Below are positions 9,661-19,839 of a DNA stretch of 27,636 nt, piece by piece. The number at the start of each line of letters is the position of its first letter. Within the stretch, counting starts at the first letter, position 1. The stretch is from Schoenoplectus triqueter (Eukaryota; Streptophyta; Magnoliopsida; Poales; Cyperaceae). A program made the translations under genes and the position numbers. Location: contig CAXKVV010001250.1 of the NCBI GenBank assembly GCA_964058805.1, positions 1 to 27,636 of the forward strand, written 5' to 3'. A model generated the notes under the pieces. It saw only the letters and a list, made by a program, of their open reading frames with translations, was not told where the DNA came from and made no database searches.

Positions 9661-10628
9661 GTACTTAAGAAATTTTCATGACTTTTCTTGTTTGAAGTTT
9701 GGCTTTGTTGCTGGAATTGGTTCCATGAATCTGGTTTGCTTGGTTCATAGTTGAGTTTACTAGACATATTAGCTTCTGTTGTATCATGTGGCACATGTTA
9801 CAGCTGATTTCTTTGTGAAAATCCTTGCTTTGTTTCTTGAGATAGGATGAGGGATACCAATGCATTGTGTCCTGTGCTCTCTCTTCTTGGTATAGTGAAA
9901 ATTTATTAGTTTGTCGCCTTTCATTGGAGTAGCTATATCAAAACCCTTTGAATTGCTGTTCTCTTGTTTATCTCTTAATTCACTGGTTCTTACTCTGGTT
10001 TCTAAAGTCTCTTCATGTTAGTTTTCCTCGGGCTATGATTTTGGTGTTGCACATGTATTGATTGCAATCATATGGTAATAGTTGGGGATTGATTTTTTCC
10101 TCTTTTTTATATGGTTACATTGTGTGTATGGTGGAAGAGCAAGTTATTTGATTAATTGTTTTTTAGAGTGCACACAAGTTCTTCATAAGAAGCTTATATA
10201 TGGATTACTTCTGGTCACCTCATCATTAATGTGCCATGTATCATATTTTAGTTCAGGGATACCCAACAACAGTCCTTTATAATTAATTTGCTAATTGATC
10301 TTGTGAGGGATTCTATTATCTTTTTCAGGATTCTGATTCAGCTTCTAAATAGGTAACCTTGGTTCTGCTCTAATCAGTGCTCTAATTATTGGGACAGAAG
10401 CTAGTGAGATACTAGTAATACCAGCCTTATAAATCAAATGCCAGTCTGTTGCCCAAGTAGATCCATCTACGTCGTTTTTAATTACTTTTGAACTTGGTTT
10501 TCATTGTGGCATTTCTCAATGAAAGCAATTATAATATTTTCTCTCATTATACATAAGCACAAAAAATAATATGGTTGATTATAACATTAATTTATTATTT
10601 TAAAATATGAAAAACATTTGCCTGGCAG
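9661..10628 (+). other. Intron-like sequence between exons 4 and 5
   Basis: T-rich, intron-like sequence on the plus strand. A possible 24-nt microexon lies at 10330-10353: TTTTTCAG, then GATTCTGATTCAGCTTCTAA ending AATAG|GTAACC. It ends in TAG in one frame and does not fix the phase difference between exons 4 and 5, so it is only noted. Confidence 0.3.
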
Positions 10629-10804
10629 GGGACATATTTTATGATGCCAAGGAAGATTTATCAACTTCTTCCAGTGCAGAGACCAAAAATATGCATTTTG
10701 ATGGTCTAAATGAAATATCAGAACAAACTTCTGGAAGTTACAGGAGGAGAAAATTAACGAGAATGGAGAGTGAAGTTGTCAGCACTCAGCACCCTGTCCA
10801 ACTT
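10629..10804 (+). pseudogene. Exon 5 of the broken gene, acidic/Ser-rich linker, donor lost
   Basis: After the acceptor TTTGCCTGGCAG the frame reads DIFYDAKEDLSTSSSAETKN, then a hydrophilic stretch with YRRRKLTRMESEVVST. It reaches CAA CTT TGA at 10799-10807. Ending the exon after CTT (10804) gives phase 0, which matches exon 6 exactly. The following bases TGAGTC would be a strong donor if preceded by G. I infer a lost G in GTGAGT; otherwise the frame ends at TGA. A weaker real GT at 10796 could splice in the same phase. Confidence 0.55.
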
Positions 10805-10870
10805 TGAGTCGACTATTTATAAAGATATCTTCATTGTCTTTTGATTTAATGATCATGACCTTCCATTTAG

Positions 10871-11426
10871 TTTGAAAAATGTGATCATGCCAGATTTAAG
10901 GCTCCTACGATTGTTAGAATATGGCCCCCTTCATGGGTCATGTTTTTGCAATCATACCCTGTTTTTTGCAAAATTTACCGTCCTTGGATGTGCCCAATGG
11001 CGCGAGTCTTTTATGTTCTGATATCCACCATAACTGTGCTTATTGGATTTTACGATCTTTATAAAAATGTGCCTGTTTTAAAGGCAACTGCTTTGCGACT
11101 TTTTGGTCCATTTTCTGACTGGACGGAAAATTGGGAAATGGTATCAAGGATCCAATACCTTGGTACTATGCTATTTCTGCAAAATTTTGAGAAGGCAATT
11201 TGGTGGCTTCTTATGATGACACGAGGCATCAGGTCGATGCTGTTGGTTCTCACAAAGCCTTTTGCAGGGCCCCTTTTGGATCTAATGGAGCTTATTTCCC
11301 CTGTTTGGAATTTATGTGTGGATTTTGGTGAGGACATGGGATCAGTGATTTATAGCATTTTGGTGTCTTTGCAGATTATTTATTTGTTCATTTTGGATGC
11401 CATTATCTGGCCATTTTGGTTTATAG
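10871..11426 (+). pseudogene. Exon 6 of the broken gene, main membrane-spanning block, intact frame
   Basis: The acceptor CCATTTAG (ends 10870) is followed by 556 nt open throughout: FEKCDHARFKAPTIVRIWPP, then a cysteine/aromatic stretch IYRPWMCPMARVFYVL. Hydrophobic segments follow: VFYVLISTITVLIGFYDLY as a first transmembrane helix, and IYLFILDAIIWPFWF as a last one. Between them lies an amphipathic part with WEMVSRIQYLG. The donor is ATAG|GTATGT at 11427, phase 1. Reading past the donor gives the longer open frame to 11509, which is intron. This is the best-preserved part of the gene. Confidence 0.7.
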
Positions 11427-11924
11427 GTATGTTTTTTAATATGTTCTTTTTCAGCACAATAATCTCTTTGTCAGCCATTTTGTCTTTACTATTTGTTGTT
11501 TTTCATTAATGGTAGTAGATCCAACTGTCTTGGTACCAAAGTGGTAATAAATAGATTATTACTTTGGAATTTTGTTGTTGGCTAATTGGTGCTTGCAATA
11601 TCACCAAGTTGCATGTAAGGTCTTTAAGTGCTCAATGACAGGTTGAGGTACTGACAAGTATGTGCTGATAACACACAAAAACTGGATATGACCATCGAAT
11701 ACTGAAATCCAAGACCTGTATCCTTATCATGTTTCACAGGTTAGGTTTAAGCCAATGGCTGAGACTGAAGTTATAAGCATTTTCTAGACTAACCCAGTTA
11801 GTAAATTTTATAATTGTTATACAACTAGTAAAATCACAAGTACATAACTCGAAAAAAAATCACAAGTACACAATATTGAGCTGTTTAGTTTAATAAATTC
11901 AATCTTTTTCATAAGCAGCAGCAG

Positions 11925-12158
11925 GTATAATTTACCCTTTGTTTTGGCTCATTTGGGAGGTCCTAGTGACTCCAGCTCGTCTTGTCATCACAATATCCAG
12001 TTTATTGGGGTGCTCGCCATAAGGTTGTATTCTCTTGTAAGAGAGTTCTGGTCTTCTCTGAGCATCCTTTTGCGATTTGCATCTGCAACTGCGGTGACAA
12101 TAGGTGGTGCATATCAAGAGGCTTCTATGAATCCCTTTGGAAGGACAGTTTCTCTCAA
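11925..12158 (+). pseudogene. Exon 7 of the broken gene with two one-base frame losses
   Basis: The acceptor GCAGCAG (ends 11924) in phase 1 gives IIYPLFWLIWEVLVTPARLV and ITISSLLG. The frame then hits TAA at 12019. One more G in the GGGG run at 12007-12010 restores a frame reading VLAIRLYSLVREFWSSLSIL and LRFASATAVT. This leads to YQEASM, where another base is missing near 12129-12133; the next frame reads SLWKDSFSQ up to the donor CAA|GTAAAAGG (12159). Each segment looks coding and each shift is a loss of one base. Confidence 0.6.
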
Positions 12159-12888
12159 GTAAAAGGTTTCAACTAATTTTGATGCACAATTGCAAACTGT
12201 GAAAGGAATACACACACAGCAACTGAGCATAAAATATAGCATGAAAAGTTTCCTCAGCACTTCATGAATCTGTTAACCTCTTTGAGAGAAACATGTACAG
12301 TCTTTCTGCCTCTCTGCTTCTTCTTTGACAAATGAAGGCAGAGAAGAGAGATAGTATGGATGTGGAAGGATGTCATCACCGGAGAATGATATTATTTGAT
12401 ACCTTGACAAAATATTTCATGATTTCTCGACTCGATCCTTATAACCTTAAAAACAGAGAAAATTTTAATACCTATTTTAATATTATACTATTAACATTGA
12501 ATAATAATGCATCAAGAATGGTTGATTTCAGACAGTTAAAAATTGAAAGCATCTGAGTAAATGGTAAAACATGCATTTCATTTTATTAATTTTTCATTCC
12601 ATATAGGTTATTGCTAAAATGCTGTGTTACAGTTTTTTAGCTTTATTTATGATGATTCTGAAGATTGTCAATAATCAGTTGTTAATAGATCCCATCACTT
12701 TGAAGAGACTAAGAGATAGTATGGCATATATTTTATGATTCATGTGGTATTCACTTTAACAATGGCATATGTATCCTTGATGCTAGATTTTCTGTACAGG
12801 GGTAACATCATATTCTGAGGCTTTCTTGGGCACATAAAGAAATTCCTGAACTAGTAGCTGAGAATTTCATATTTTTTTCCCTTTTTAG

Positions 12889-12951
12889 GTATTCCATGCA
12901 AACAGAAGTATTCTGAATGGGTTTGTGGCTTTTTTTGTCATATGTAACAGG
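12889..12951 (+). pseudogene. Exon 8 of the broken gene, intact
   Basis: The acceptor TTTCCCTTTTTAG (ends 12888) is followed by 63 nt in phase 0 reading VFHANRSILNGFVAFFVICN plus R, ending at the strong donor AGG|GTAAGA (12952). It continues naturally from SLWKDSFSQ of exon 7. No further exon could be found to the right. The sequence after the donor is repeat material, so the 3' end of the gene seems lost or far away. Confidence 0.6.
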
Positions 12952-13740
12952 GTAAGATAGGTGTGTCAATCTGTACAAAACCCGGCCTAAACCCATATAA
13001 AATCCAGCCTAATCCATACAAAACCCGGCCTAAACCCATCAATCTGTCCAATCCATGTAAACTAGGTGTGTCAAAGGGTAAGATAGGTGAAGAAATTTTT
13101 ATTATAAAAACACATTTGCTTACTAATATCCTACTCGTACCCATTAAAATTAGACTTATCCATATTCTACCCTTACTCATTAAAATAAACGGTTAACGAG
13201 ACGATAACGAAAGCTAAAAAATGATATTAATATATTACTTAGTTTATCATCATTTATTAAAAATAATATCTGAACTCATTCCTTTCATACAAATACATCT
13301 TTGTTTTGAAATCAAAATATAATTATGCAAATTAATTATAAATTGAGTCATTTAAAAAATAAAATTAAAAAATACAAGCATCTCTTATTAAACTTTTTAA
13401 CTAAAAAATAAAATATATTAAAAGCAAAAAATAACACATTATCTAAAATAAAAATCATATATTGTCTTATTCAATCATTTTAAGAAGTACTCTACTAAAT
13501 ATTATTCAAATATTATAATTTATGAAATAGTTAAATTTGAGAAAGATAATAATTATAATTCACAGAAACTGAGGGCAACTAACATAAGGAAAAAAATATT
13601 ATATGAGATAATTATTTTGGTCCTACAACGCATTGCAGCTTTTCTAAAAAAATCCATCTAAATCCAATCCGGCCAATTCATTGGATCGTCCAACTAGTTG
13701 GACCGGACGGGTTTAACCCGTCTCAACTCATCTGAATGAT
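12952..13740. mobile_element. Remnants of small DNA elements after exon 8
   Basis: The stretch begins TAGGTGTGTCAATCTGTACA (12958) and holds two copies of ACAAAACCCGGCCTAAACCC about 43 bp apart. A 15-bp direct repeat AGGGTAAGATAGGTG (12949-12963 and 13075-13089) brackets about 111 bp. An AT-rich middle follows, then 13650-13735 with CCAATCCGGCCAATTC and GACCGGACGGGTTTAACCCG. The style is that of the hAT-like, GGGTC-rich elements elsewhere in the window, but ends cannot be fixed. Confidence 0.45.
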
Positions 13741-13750
13741 AGTCTTGTTC

Positions 13751-13860
13751 CTCTGCTGCGTAGCACTGTGCAACACAATACGTAAACCATTAAATAACTT
13801 TAAGATCTGTGCTGATTTGAATCACAAAAATCTAACGATCCACGTACTCCGCAGCAAAAG
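13751..13860. mobile_element. Possible short MITE (~110 bp)
   Basis: CTCTGCTGCGTAGCAC at the left and CTTTTGCTGCGGAGTACGTG on the reverse strand at the right are similar inverted ends. No target duplication is evident and there is no coding capacity. Confidence 0.35.
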
Positions 13861-14209
13861 ATATAGATTCTAATCACACCGCACCATCCGCTTACATGTA
13901 TTTAGACTCGAATAAATCATGAAGGTGGGCGAACTAGTGGAATCTATTGTACTCACAATTTGCTTGTATCGCTTAAGCGACAAATGGAGATAGTCCAATG
14001 TACAGCTCAACGAATAATGCGCACCACAAATAAACCTTATTGTCATTGAGATCAATGTAGATGTTTCTTTCTCCTATTTTTCATAATTAGTAGTTACTAA
14101 TTATTTGTATTCAAAATGATTTATTTTGAGCGCAGGATAAACTGCCATTATTGCTTTAATAAGTCACGAAAGTAAGACCAAATTATTTTATGTAGAGAGA
14201 GAAATATGC

Positions 14210-14578
14210 TACGGTTGGGTCGGGTCGAGTCATATTATTTTATTTATTTTTCTTAACCCGATCTGAATCCAACCCGATTAAATTTGGGTCAAAAAATTTG
14301 ACCCATACACGATCCGACTGGTGTAAAATAATTAATATTAATTATTTATTTTTATATAATTTTAAGTAATTAAATATTAATTAATTTATAATTAGTATAT
14401 AATTAGTGTATATTTAAGTTTTATTTAGTATTAAATCATAAAATTACTTCAATAAACATAATAAATCAGGTCGGGTCGAGTTGATCCGAACCCGATCCAA
14501 TTTGAATAAAAAAATATTAAATCTATATCCGACCCATTTATCTTCGGATCGAGTCGGATCAATAATTGACGCCCCCTA
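14210..14578. mobile_element. Short hAT-like element with GGGTC-type ends
   Basis: The left end reads TACGGTTGGGTCGGGTCGAG. The right end on the reverse strand reads TAGGGGGCGTCAATTATTGA, then ATCCGACTCGATCC. Both outer parts carry GGGTCGGGT-type words around a very AT-rich middle (14330-14450). The flanking octamers match at about five of eight positions, so the target duplication is weak. Confidence 0.45.
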
Positions 14579-16898
14579 CTATATACACACAAATACATGT
14601 CACTCTGAAAAAAATTAATTAAACTGAAAATAAGTATAACTCAGTATTTGTGTACCAGTATATGATGCCTAACAAAATTAGCTAGTCAAATGAGTACCGG
14701 TCAATTTAAAGAAGCCGAAAATGAGTCATTCCAATCGCTGGATTGCAAGACTGGGACCATAAATTGTTTCAGGCCAAGAGGGCTTGTCGGGTGGTTCAAA
14801 GAAAATGGTGGTGCTAATATGCTATCCCTCCCCCAACCAACCAAAACTGATTAAGTATATAATTGATGCAGCCGGGCTCATGACGGAAATACTGTCATTT
14901 GACTGAATGTGAATTTTGTATTCTACTTGAAATACTTCATCATCCCATATTCCCATGTTATTATGTTAACCCACAGCTATGACGAGATTATGCTCGTACA
15001 ACGAGTGGCCCCTTGTTGACCCTATAACGACAAAAGTACAGAGGGATTTATTGACTTTAGTTACGGTTTTTTTGGTAAATTAAGGAATAGTTTTGAAAAG
15101 ATTGTAAAATAGTGATATTTTTTATTATTCGGAAGAGTAAAAATTTGACAGTTGTTAATCAGAATTGTTAAAATATTAATAATTATGATACTAGTAATGA
15201 CGATAATGATAAAAATTAATAATATAATAATAATCATAATATAATAGTAGTAGTAATATTAATAATAATATAATAATAGTATGATTTAATAATAAATAAT
15301 AATCATAATAATACTAACAGTGATGATATAATAATAATAAAAAATAATCATAATATAATATAACATAATTAAATAATAATCGTTATTCTACAATAGCTAA
15401 ACTGATATATCACGTATAACTTGATATACCGATTTAGATTATTTTACACTATTCTCCTTAGTTTATAGACAGATTTATTTATCAGAACAATACTATTTAT
15501 AATTTTTGCAATTTCAAGGACCGCCGAACGAATCCAATTATTTATTTAGCTGTGGAGGACATACAAAGATCTTTTCATGCTTGAAACTTGTCATGTAATT
15601 CGAAATATCAAGGTTTGTATATAATTAATTGCCAGTTAAACTGTAGCTAATGATGCTTCATGTGAATGGGCCATCAATGAAATTCAACTTGACTGTCGGA
15701 TGTGGAGTCTTATGAAAACGACGAAATAGACAGATTTTCTCGCGCATAAAGATATTTGTCTCAATCATTATTAATGAGGAAAATTTGAATGTTTAGAAGT
15801 GGTAATTACGCTGTTTTCCGCATCACTCAATCAAATTTTATTTGATAATTGTCATTTTCATTTTAACCATACAGAAAGTATGCAAAGTTAGACAATTTGA
15901 AAAAATTGTCATTCACTTTGACAAGTCACGTCAACATTGTAGAGAAAAAAATGATTTGCTTTGACAAACTATTTTTCAATTTCAACAATGTCTTAATTTT
16001 TTATTTGAAAGTCATTATTTATTCAGACATGTTAGATTATAATTTAATTGATAATTATAGGGACGTGGATGCTTTTACATGAAAGTACTAAATTAAATTT
16101 TGCATTTCAAAATTTATTTTTTCAAAAAAAGAAAATTTTATTTTTTTATTGGATTGTTTCTTAAATATTTCTTTTACTAAAAGTTATCTTCTAGCAATTA
16201 TCAATTAACCTTATAAAATTTCAAGTTATCAAAAGTTGAATTGCTAATAATGGATAATCATTTGGGTTAATTAACATTCTCAAATTATGATTGCAGAGTG
16301 GAAATTGTAATTGTAAGGTAATTTCATGTTGTAATTGTATAAATTTGGACACTTAATATATGATCAGATATTCCTCTACTCTAAATTCAATACTGATATG
16401 GTGGTTGTTTCACATGGTAACTCTTGAAGAAAATTTGTCGGATTTTTCGGAAGATTTCAACTAAGAACTTTATTCTGGAAGGACGATATGAAGATATTGG
16501 AGTTTTACATTTTAATATATGATATATGTTTTTTTTTTCTTTTTGCTTGGCTCCAACATGTTGGTTGGAAACTATTCTTATCTATATTCTGGAACAATAT
16601 TTTGTAATCACTTTCAAGAAAAAATGAAAGTGGATGACTGTTTTGTCGCTTTTAAAAAAATATCTAGTTTTGACTAGAATAAGAAGGATCCAATGTCATT
16701 AGGGAGTATTCGATGGGAGTGTCCAAAATATACCCCATCAATAAATAGGACATAGGTATTTCTGGAGATAACGTCTATGATCTATATTATAGCAACAAGT
16801 GTGTTTTATATGCTTCATCGGCTTTCAGGGGAACACTATTATAGGATTCTCCATCCTTTCTCAGTCGTGGCATCTTGGAGCCTAAAGGTTTTTCAGGG
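14579..16898. other. AT-rich gene desert with ATAATA low-complexity tract
   Basis: No gene, RNA or clear element is recognised. From about 15170 to 15385 the sequence is almost entirely ATAATA/TAATCATAAT simple-sequence DNA. The 61-codon open frame at 15897-16082 has no recognisable motif. The right part (16690-16898) has ordinary base composition and is the site into which the Mutator-like element jumped. Confidence 0.5.
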
Positions 16899-16907
16899 CT
16901 TCATGAG

Positions 16908-17110
16908 CCGAATTTTTTTAAATATTATTATTATAATATATAATTAAATATTTAGGAAAAAAAATCAATTTTATAATTATACTACCTCCGGACTTGCTAA
17001 GTCCGCGCCTAGTCATTTTTCCGAGAAAAAAAAGAGAGCAAGCCGCGGGGTTACCAACCCCGCACCCAAGGTCTAGCCATGCCCCTAGCAACCCCGTGTC
17101 TAGAGTGCTG
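16908..17110 (+). repeat. Left terminal inverted repeat of the MULE
   Basis: It has about 100 bp of AT-rich sequence, then GGACTTGCTAAGTCCGCGCC and further GC-rich blocks around CCCTAGCAACCCCG. It pairs with 19840-20042. The minus-strand open frame over 16918-17247 is only this repeat read through and is not annotated as a gene. Confidence 0.85.
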
Positions 17111-17369
17111 ACGCGGTCGTACCAGCCACGCGTCACAGATCTGAAAGCGTTATTGGCAAACTCATGGCTAGGATCTATTTCTAACTCATAGCGCCAAAAT
17201 GAAAGGTAATCTGTGTAGTTAAACAACAGCTCAACAACATCAATCAAAATTATTCTTTTAATTTATAATATTATATAAATTTATATAATAAATCGCTATT
17301 TTGATATATTAGAAATATAATTAGTAATGTATAGTTTAATTTATAGTTTATATATTTTTTTGCATATTA

Positions 17370-18570
17370 ATGGCTTTATTTTTAATTAGTGTTTATTTTG
17401 GAGGCGAGATAATATTTACCTCACAAAGTGGTGCAGATTACACATTAGATCCAAGACTTACACTCTCGGGAAATGAAAATACCACTTTCGAAGAGGTTAA
17501 ATATGAACTATTTCAAGGTTTAGGATTCGAACAATCTCAATACCTTATTGATATCCAATGCCGGGTAAACATTGCACCAATGGGTTATTTTTACTTCAAT
17601 TTAATAAGAATATATGATGAGAGTTCTTAAAAAATAACTAGTCAGGTGGCTATTTTAAAAATGAAAATTGTTCAGTTGTATGTCAGAATGAATTCTGTAC
17701 AAAATAATTGGCGCAATGATGTTATAATGGATAGCCAATTTGGAAGTAGTAATGCACCTATGTTGACATCTCAACAATCAAACATTGATAATTATTTAAA
17801 TATAACCAGTCAACCAGTCAATAATACCCTCGATTGTGCTCAGCCTGGAGGATCAAATTATCTTCCAATTCCTACCGACAAAGAAAAATAAGACAACGAT
17901 GGCGACGACGACGATGATGATGATTATAATAATGTAGAGTCAGAGGATAGTGAGAATTTTTCAGAGAATTTAGATGTGGAGTTGGAGGACTATGATGGTG
18001 ATGAGATTATATCATGCGGTTAGTCGTATGGACCAATACAAACTGTTTATAGGTCGGGGAGAAATTCATTCAGCTAAGAGCATGCATGATACTGTTGGTT
18101 GGGCTCCTGCAGACTATAGTTTATATGAATCTCGTGTATCTGTTGATGGTCCATTAACCGAGCATCATACCTTTAACTCAAAGGAACACCTTTAATTTGC
18201 TATTTACATGTGGCATATTGAAATAATCGAGAATATGTTGTAACAGATAACAACAAGTAAAATTAAGAGTGAGGTGTAAGGACCCAAATTGTGAATGAAG
18301 ATTGTATGCAAAATCAATAGGCAATGTGTGAGATATAATGAAATATTCGTACAAACATATATGTAGGATTACTGCTGCTAGAGTTGATCATGCCCAGCTG
18401 ACTGCTAGGATGATTGTGGATGTTATCCGTGAAGATGTAGAGAAAGATCACTCTATTACAGTTAAACAAGTCCGAGCACTAGTGAGAAAAGTTTATCCAA
18501 GAGTGAATTTGAAATATAATAAGTTATGGAGTGGTCAAGAAATTGCTATAGCCTACATTTATGGGAGATG
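17370..18570 (+). pseudogene. MULE transposase N-terminal part, decayed
   Basis: The first frame (17370-18020) reads SVYFGGEIIFTSQSGADYTL and continues through three in-frame stops to an acidic stretch of consecutive Asp codons at 17900-17920. That matches the layout of plant MuDR-like transposases before their DNA-binding region. A second frame (17974-18195) reads GPLTEHHTFNSKEHL. A third region (about 18235-18345) reads RCKDPNCE*RLYAKSIGNV* with TGA where the family has Trp, then MKYSYKHIC. The frame from 18338 gives RVDHAQLTARMIVDVIREDV and YNKLWSGQEIAIAYIYGRW. These are the DBD_Tnp_Mut-type cysteine/histidine block and the segment that follows it. The DDE catalytic domain and zinc knuckle are missing: coding similarity stops at YGRW near 18570, where antisense plant-mobile-domain sequence begins. 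Confidence 0.8.
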
Positions 18571-19059
18571 GACCGATTCTGGTAAAAGAACTGAGCCGAA
18601 CAGATCAAGAATGAAAGCTCGTGTATACCGTGCTACATCCTCAATTGTAGCATTGTAATCCAAATTTTTGAACTTTGCACGCAACAAATTCAAACTAATT
18701 CGATATCCAGATTGTACGACTTCATCATCATTTTCTCCACCCTTCTTTTTCATTAATTTTAACAATGCTCTACTCATATCAACTCCTAAATTTGTCTCAA
18801 TTAGTTGCTGCAAATTTCGATCACTGGGTCCAACAATGTGATCATCAGTGATAGGCAAACCCCATAAACAACTTACATCTTGTAGAGTCACTGTCAGCTC
18901 CCCGAATGACATGTAAAAAGTATGAGTCTTAGAATGCCAACGCTCCACAAGCGCTATAATGAGTCTATGATTAGTCTTAACGTGTTGTATTTGGATAACT
19001 TCATATAGCCCCGGATTCTTTAATGCATACTCAAACTGTCTATCAAATGGTATAACAGG
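18559..19059 (-). pseudogene. Plant mobile domain (MAIN/MAIL-like) protein fragment inside the MULE
   Basis: On the minus strand the frame is open from 19059 down to the stop at 18559. It reads PVIPFDRQFEYALKNPGLYE, then HVKTNHRLIIALVERWHSKT, HTFYMSFGELTVTLQDVSCL and WGLPITDDHIVG, and ends YTRAFILDLFGSVLLP followed by ESVHLP. The order ERW..THTF..GE.T.TLQDV..LWGLP...G with a C-terminal ARA.ILDL-type block is the signature of the plant mobile domain, found in MAIN/MAIL1-type proteins and in plant transposons. No ATG precedes it in frame: a TAA lies at 19060-19062. A GTG codon at 18946-18948 is just an internal Val. The C-terminal part of the domain is cut off by the junction with the transposase fragment, so this is a fragment, probably non-functional. 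Confidence 0.82.
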
Positions 19060-19329
19060 TTAGTGTGCTATGCAATCCAACACATTTTTTTGACTACATT
19101 ACGCACATATAAATGATTAGTAATAATTTCTAAAATTAGAAATAATTTTAATTTGATGAAATAAAAGATTAAATTCGAATTTATTTTTACTTACGGTGTC
19201 CAATAAATAATACACTATAGACATGAATCTTGATATGCTCAAAAGCGAAGAAATAGGTTATCGATCTAGATCGTCATCGCTATCCTCCTCTTCTATCTCA
19301 GGACCAAACAAACCCTCATTTTCCATAAC

Positions 19330-19620
19330 TAATTTAAAACCATTCATTATCACATAAAAATAATTCATATCATAAACCCATTCATTAATTTACTAATAAC
19401 CTATTTAATAATTCACATAATACCAAAAATTACCAATTTATACTAACTAATTACAAAATTTTCTAATTTATACTAACAACCTATTTAACAATCCACATAA
19501 TAGAAAATTACCAATTTATACTGACAATCTATTTAACAATCCACACAATAGCAAAAGTATCAATTTATACTAACTAATTTTAAAAATTATCAATTTATAC
19601 TAACTAATTATAGAAATTAC
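19330..19620. repeat. Imperfect AT-rich minisatellite inside the MULE
   Basis: The word AATTTATACTAAC (or close variants) recurs about six or seven times, interleaved with CTATTTAACAATCCACATAA (two or three times). Units are irregular, about 30-65 bp. It lies between the plant mobile domain fragment and the right terminal repeat and has no coding signal. Confidence 0.8.
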
Positions 19621-19839
19621 CTTAATCTCGTGTCTTCTTTGAGATCACCTCCGTGGCCTTTTCTCCTTTTTTTCCTATGAATTTTAGCAATTTTTGGGGA
19701 TTTTTTGACCTCTTTTTTGACTGTGTCGCGCTAGAGAGAGGTGAGGGGCGAGCAGACAGAAATGGGGAAGGGGTGAGGGAGAAATAATTGAACTCTGAAC
19801 GCGGGATTGGGATAGGCGCAGCTGGGTTCTGGACGCAAG

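Larger units (their letters stand above)
5986..12951 (+). pseudogene. Broken gene for a predicted multi-pass plant membrane protein (eight exons visible)
   Basis: Eight coding-looking exons can be traced: 5986-6155, 6323-6409, 7149-9200 (interrupted by a transposon at 7195-9168), 9358-9660, 10629-10804, 10871-11426, 11925-12158 and 12889-12951. Most junctions agree in phase. The N-terminal part looks soluble. A low-complexity acidic and Ser-rich linker lies in exon 5. Exons 6-8 encode several hydrophobic segments, so the product would be a multi-pass membrane protein. The architecture gives me the impression of a conserved, uncharacterised plant family, but I cannot name it. Lesions: one-base frame losses in exons 1, 3 and 7 (twice), two TAG codons in exon 4, a donor changed from GT to AT after exon 3, a donor lacking its G after exon 5, a transposon inside exon 3, and no recognisable last exon. 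The alternative is a real gene with assembly indels, but the TAG codons and the exonic transposon argue for true decay. Confidence 0.7.

Noticed and set aside
12332..12556. 74-codon plus-strand open frame starting MKAEKRDS
   Set aside because: It lies in intron 7 between two well-supported exons, with no splice partner and no recognisable motif.
16918..17247. 109-codon minus-strand open frame
   Set aside because: It is the left inverted repeat of the MULE and adjoining sequence read through; the element explains it.
18559..18658. C-terminal end of the plus-strand transposase frame (after YGRW)
   Set aside because: This tail is antisense of the plant mobile domain gene; it only appears to extend the transposase because the antisense frame is open.
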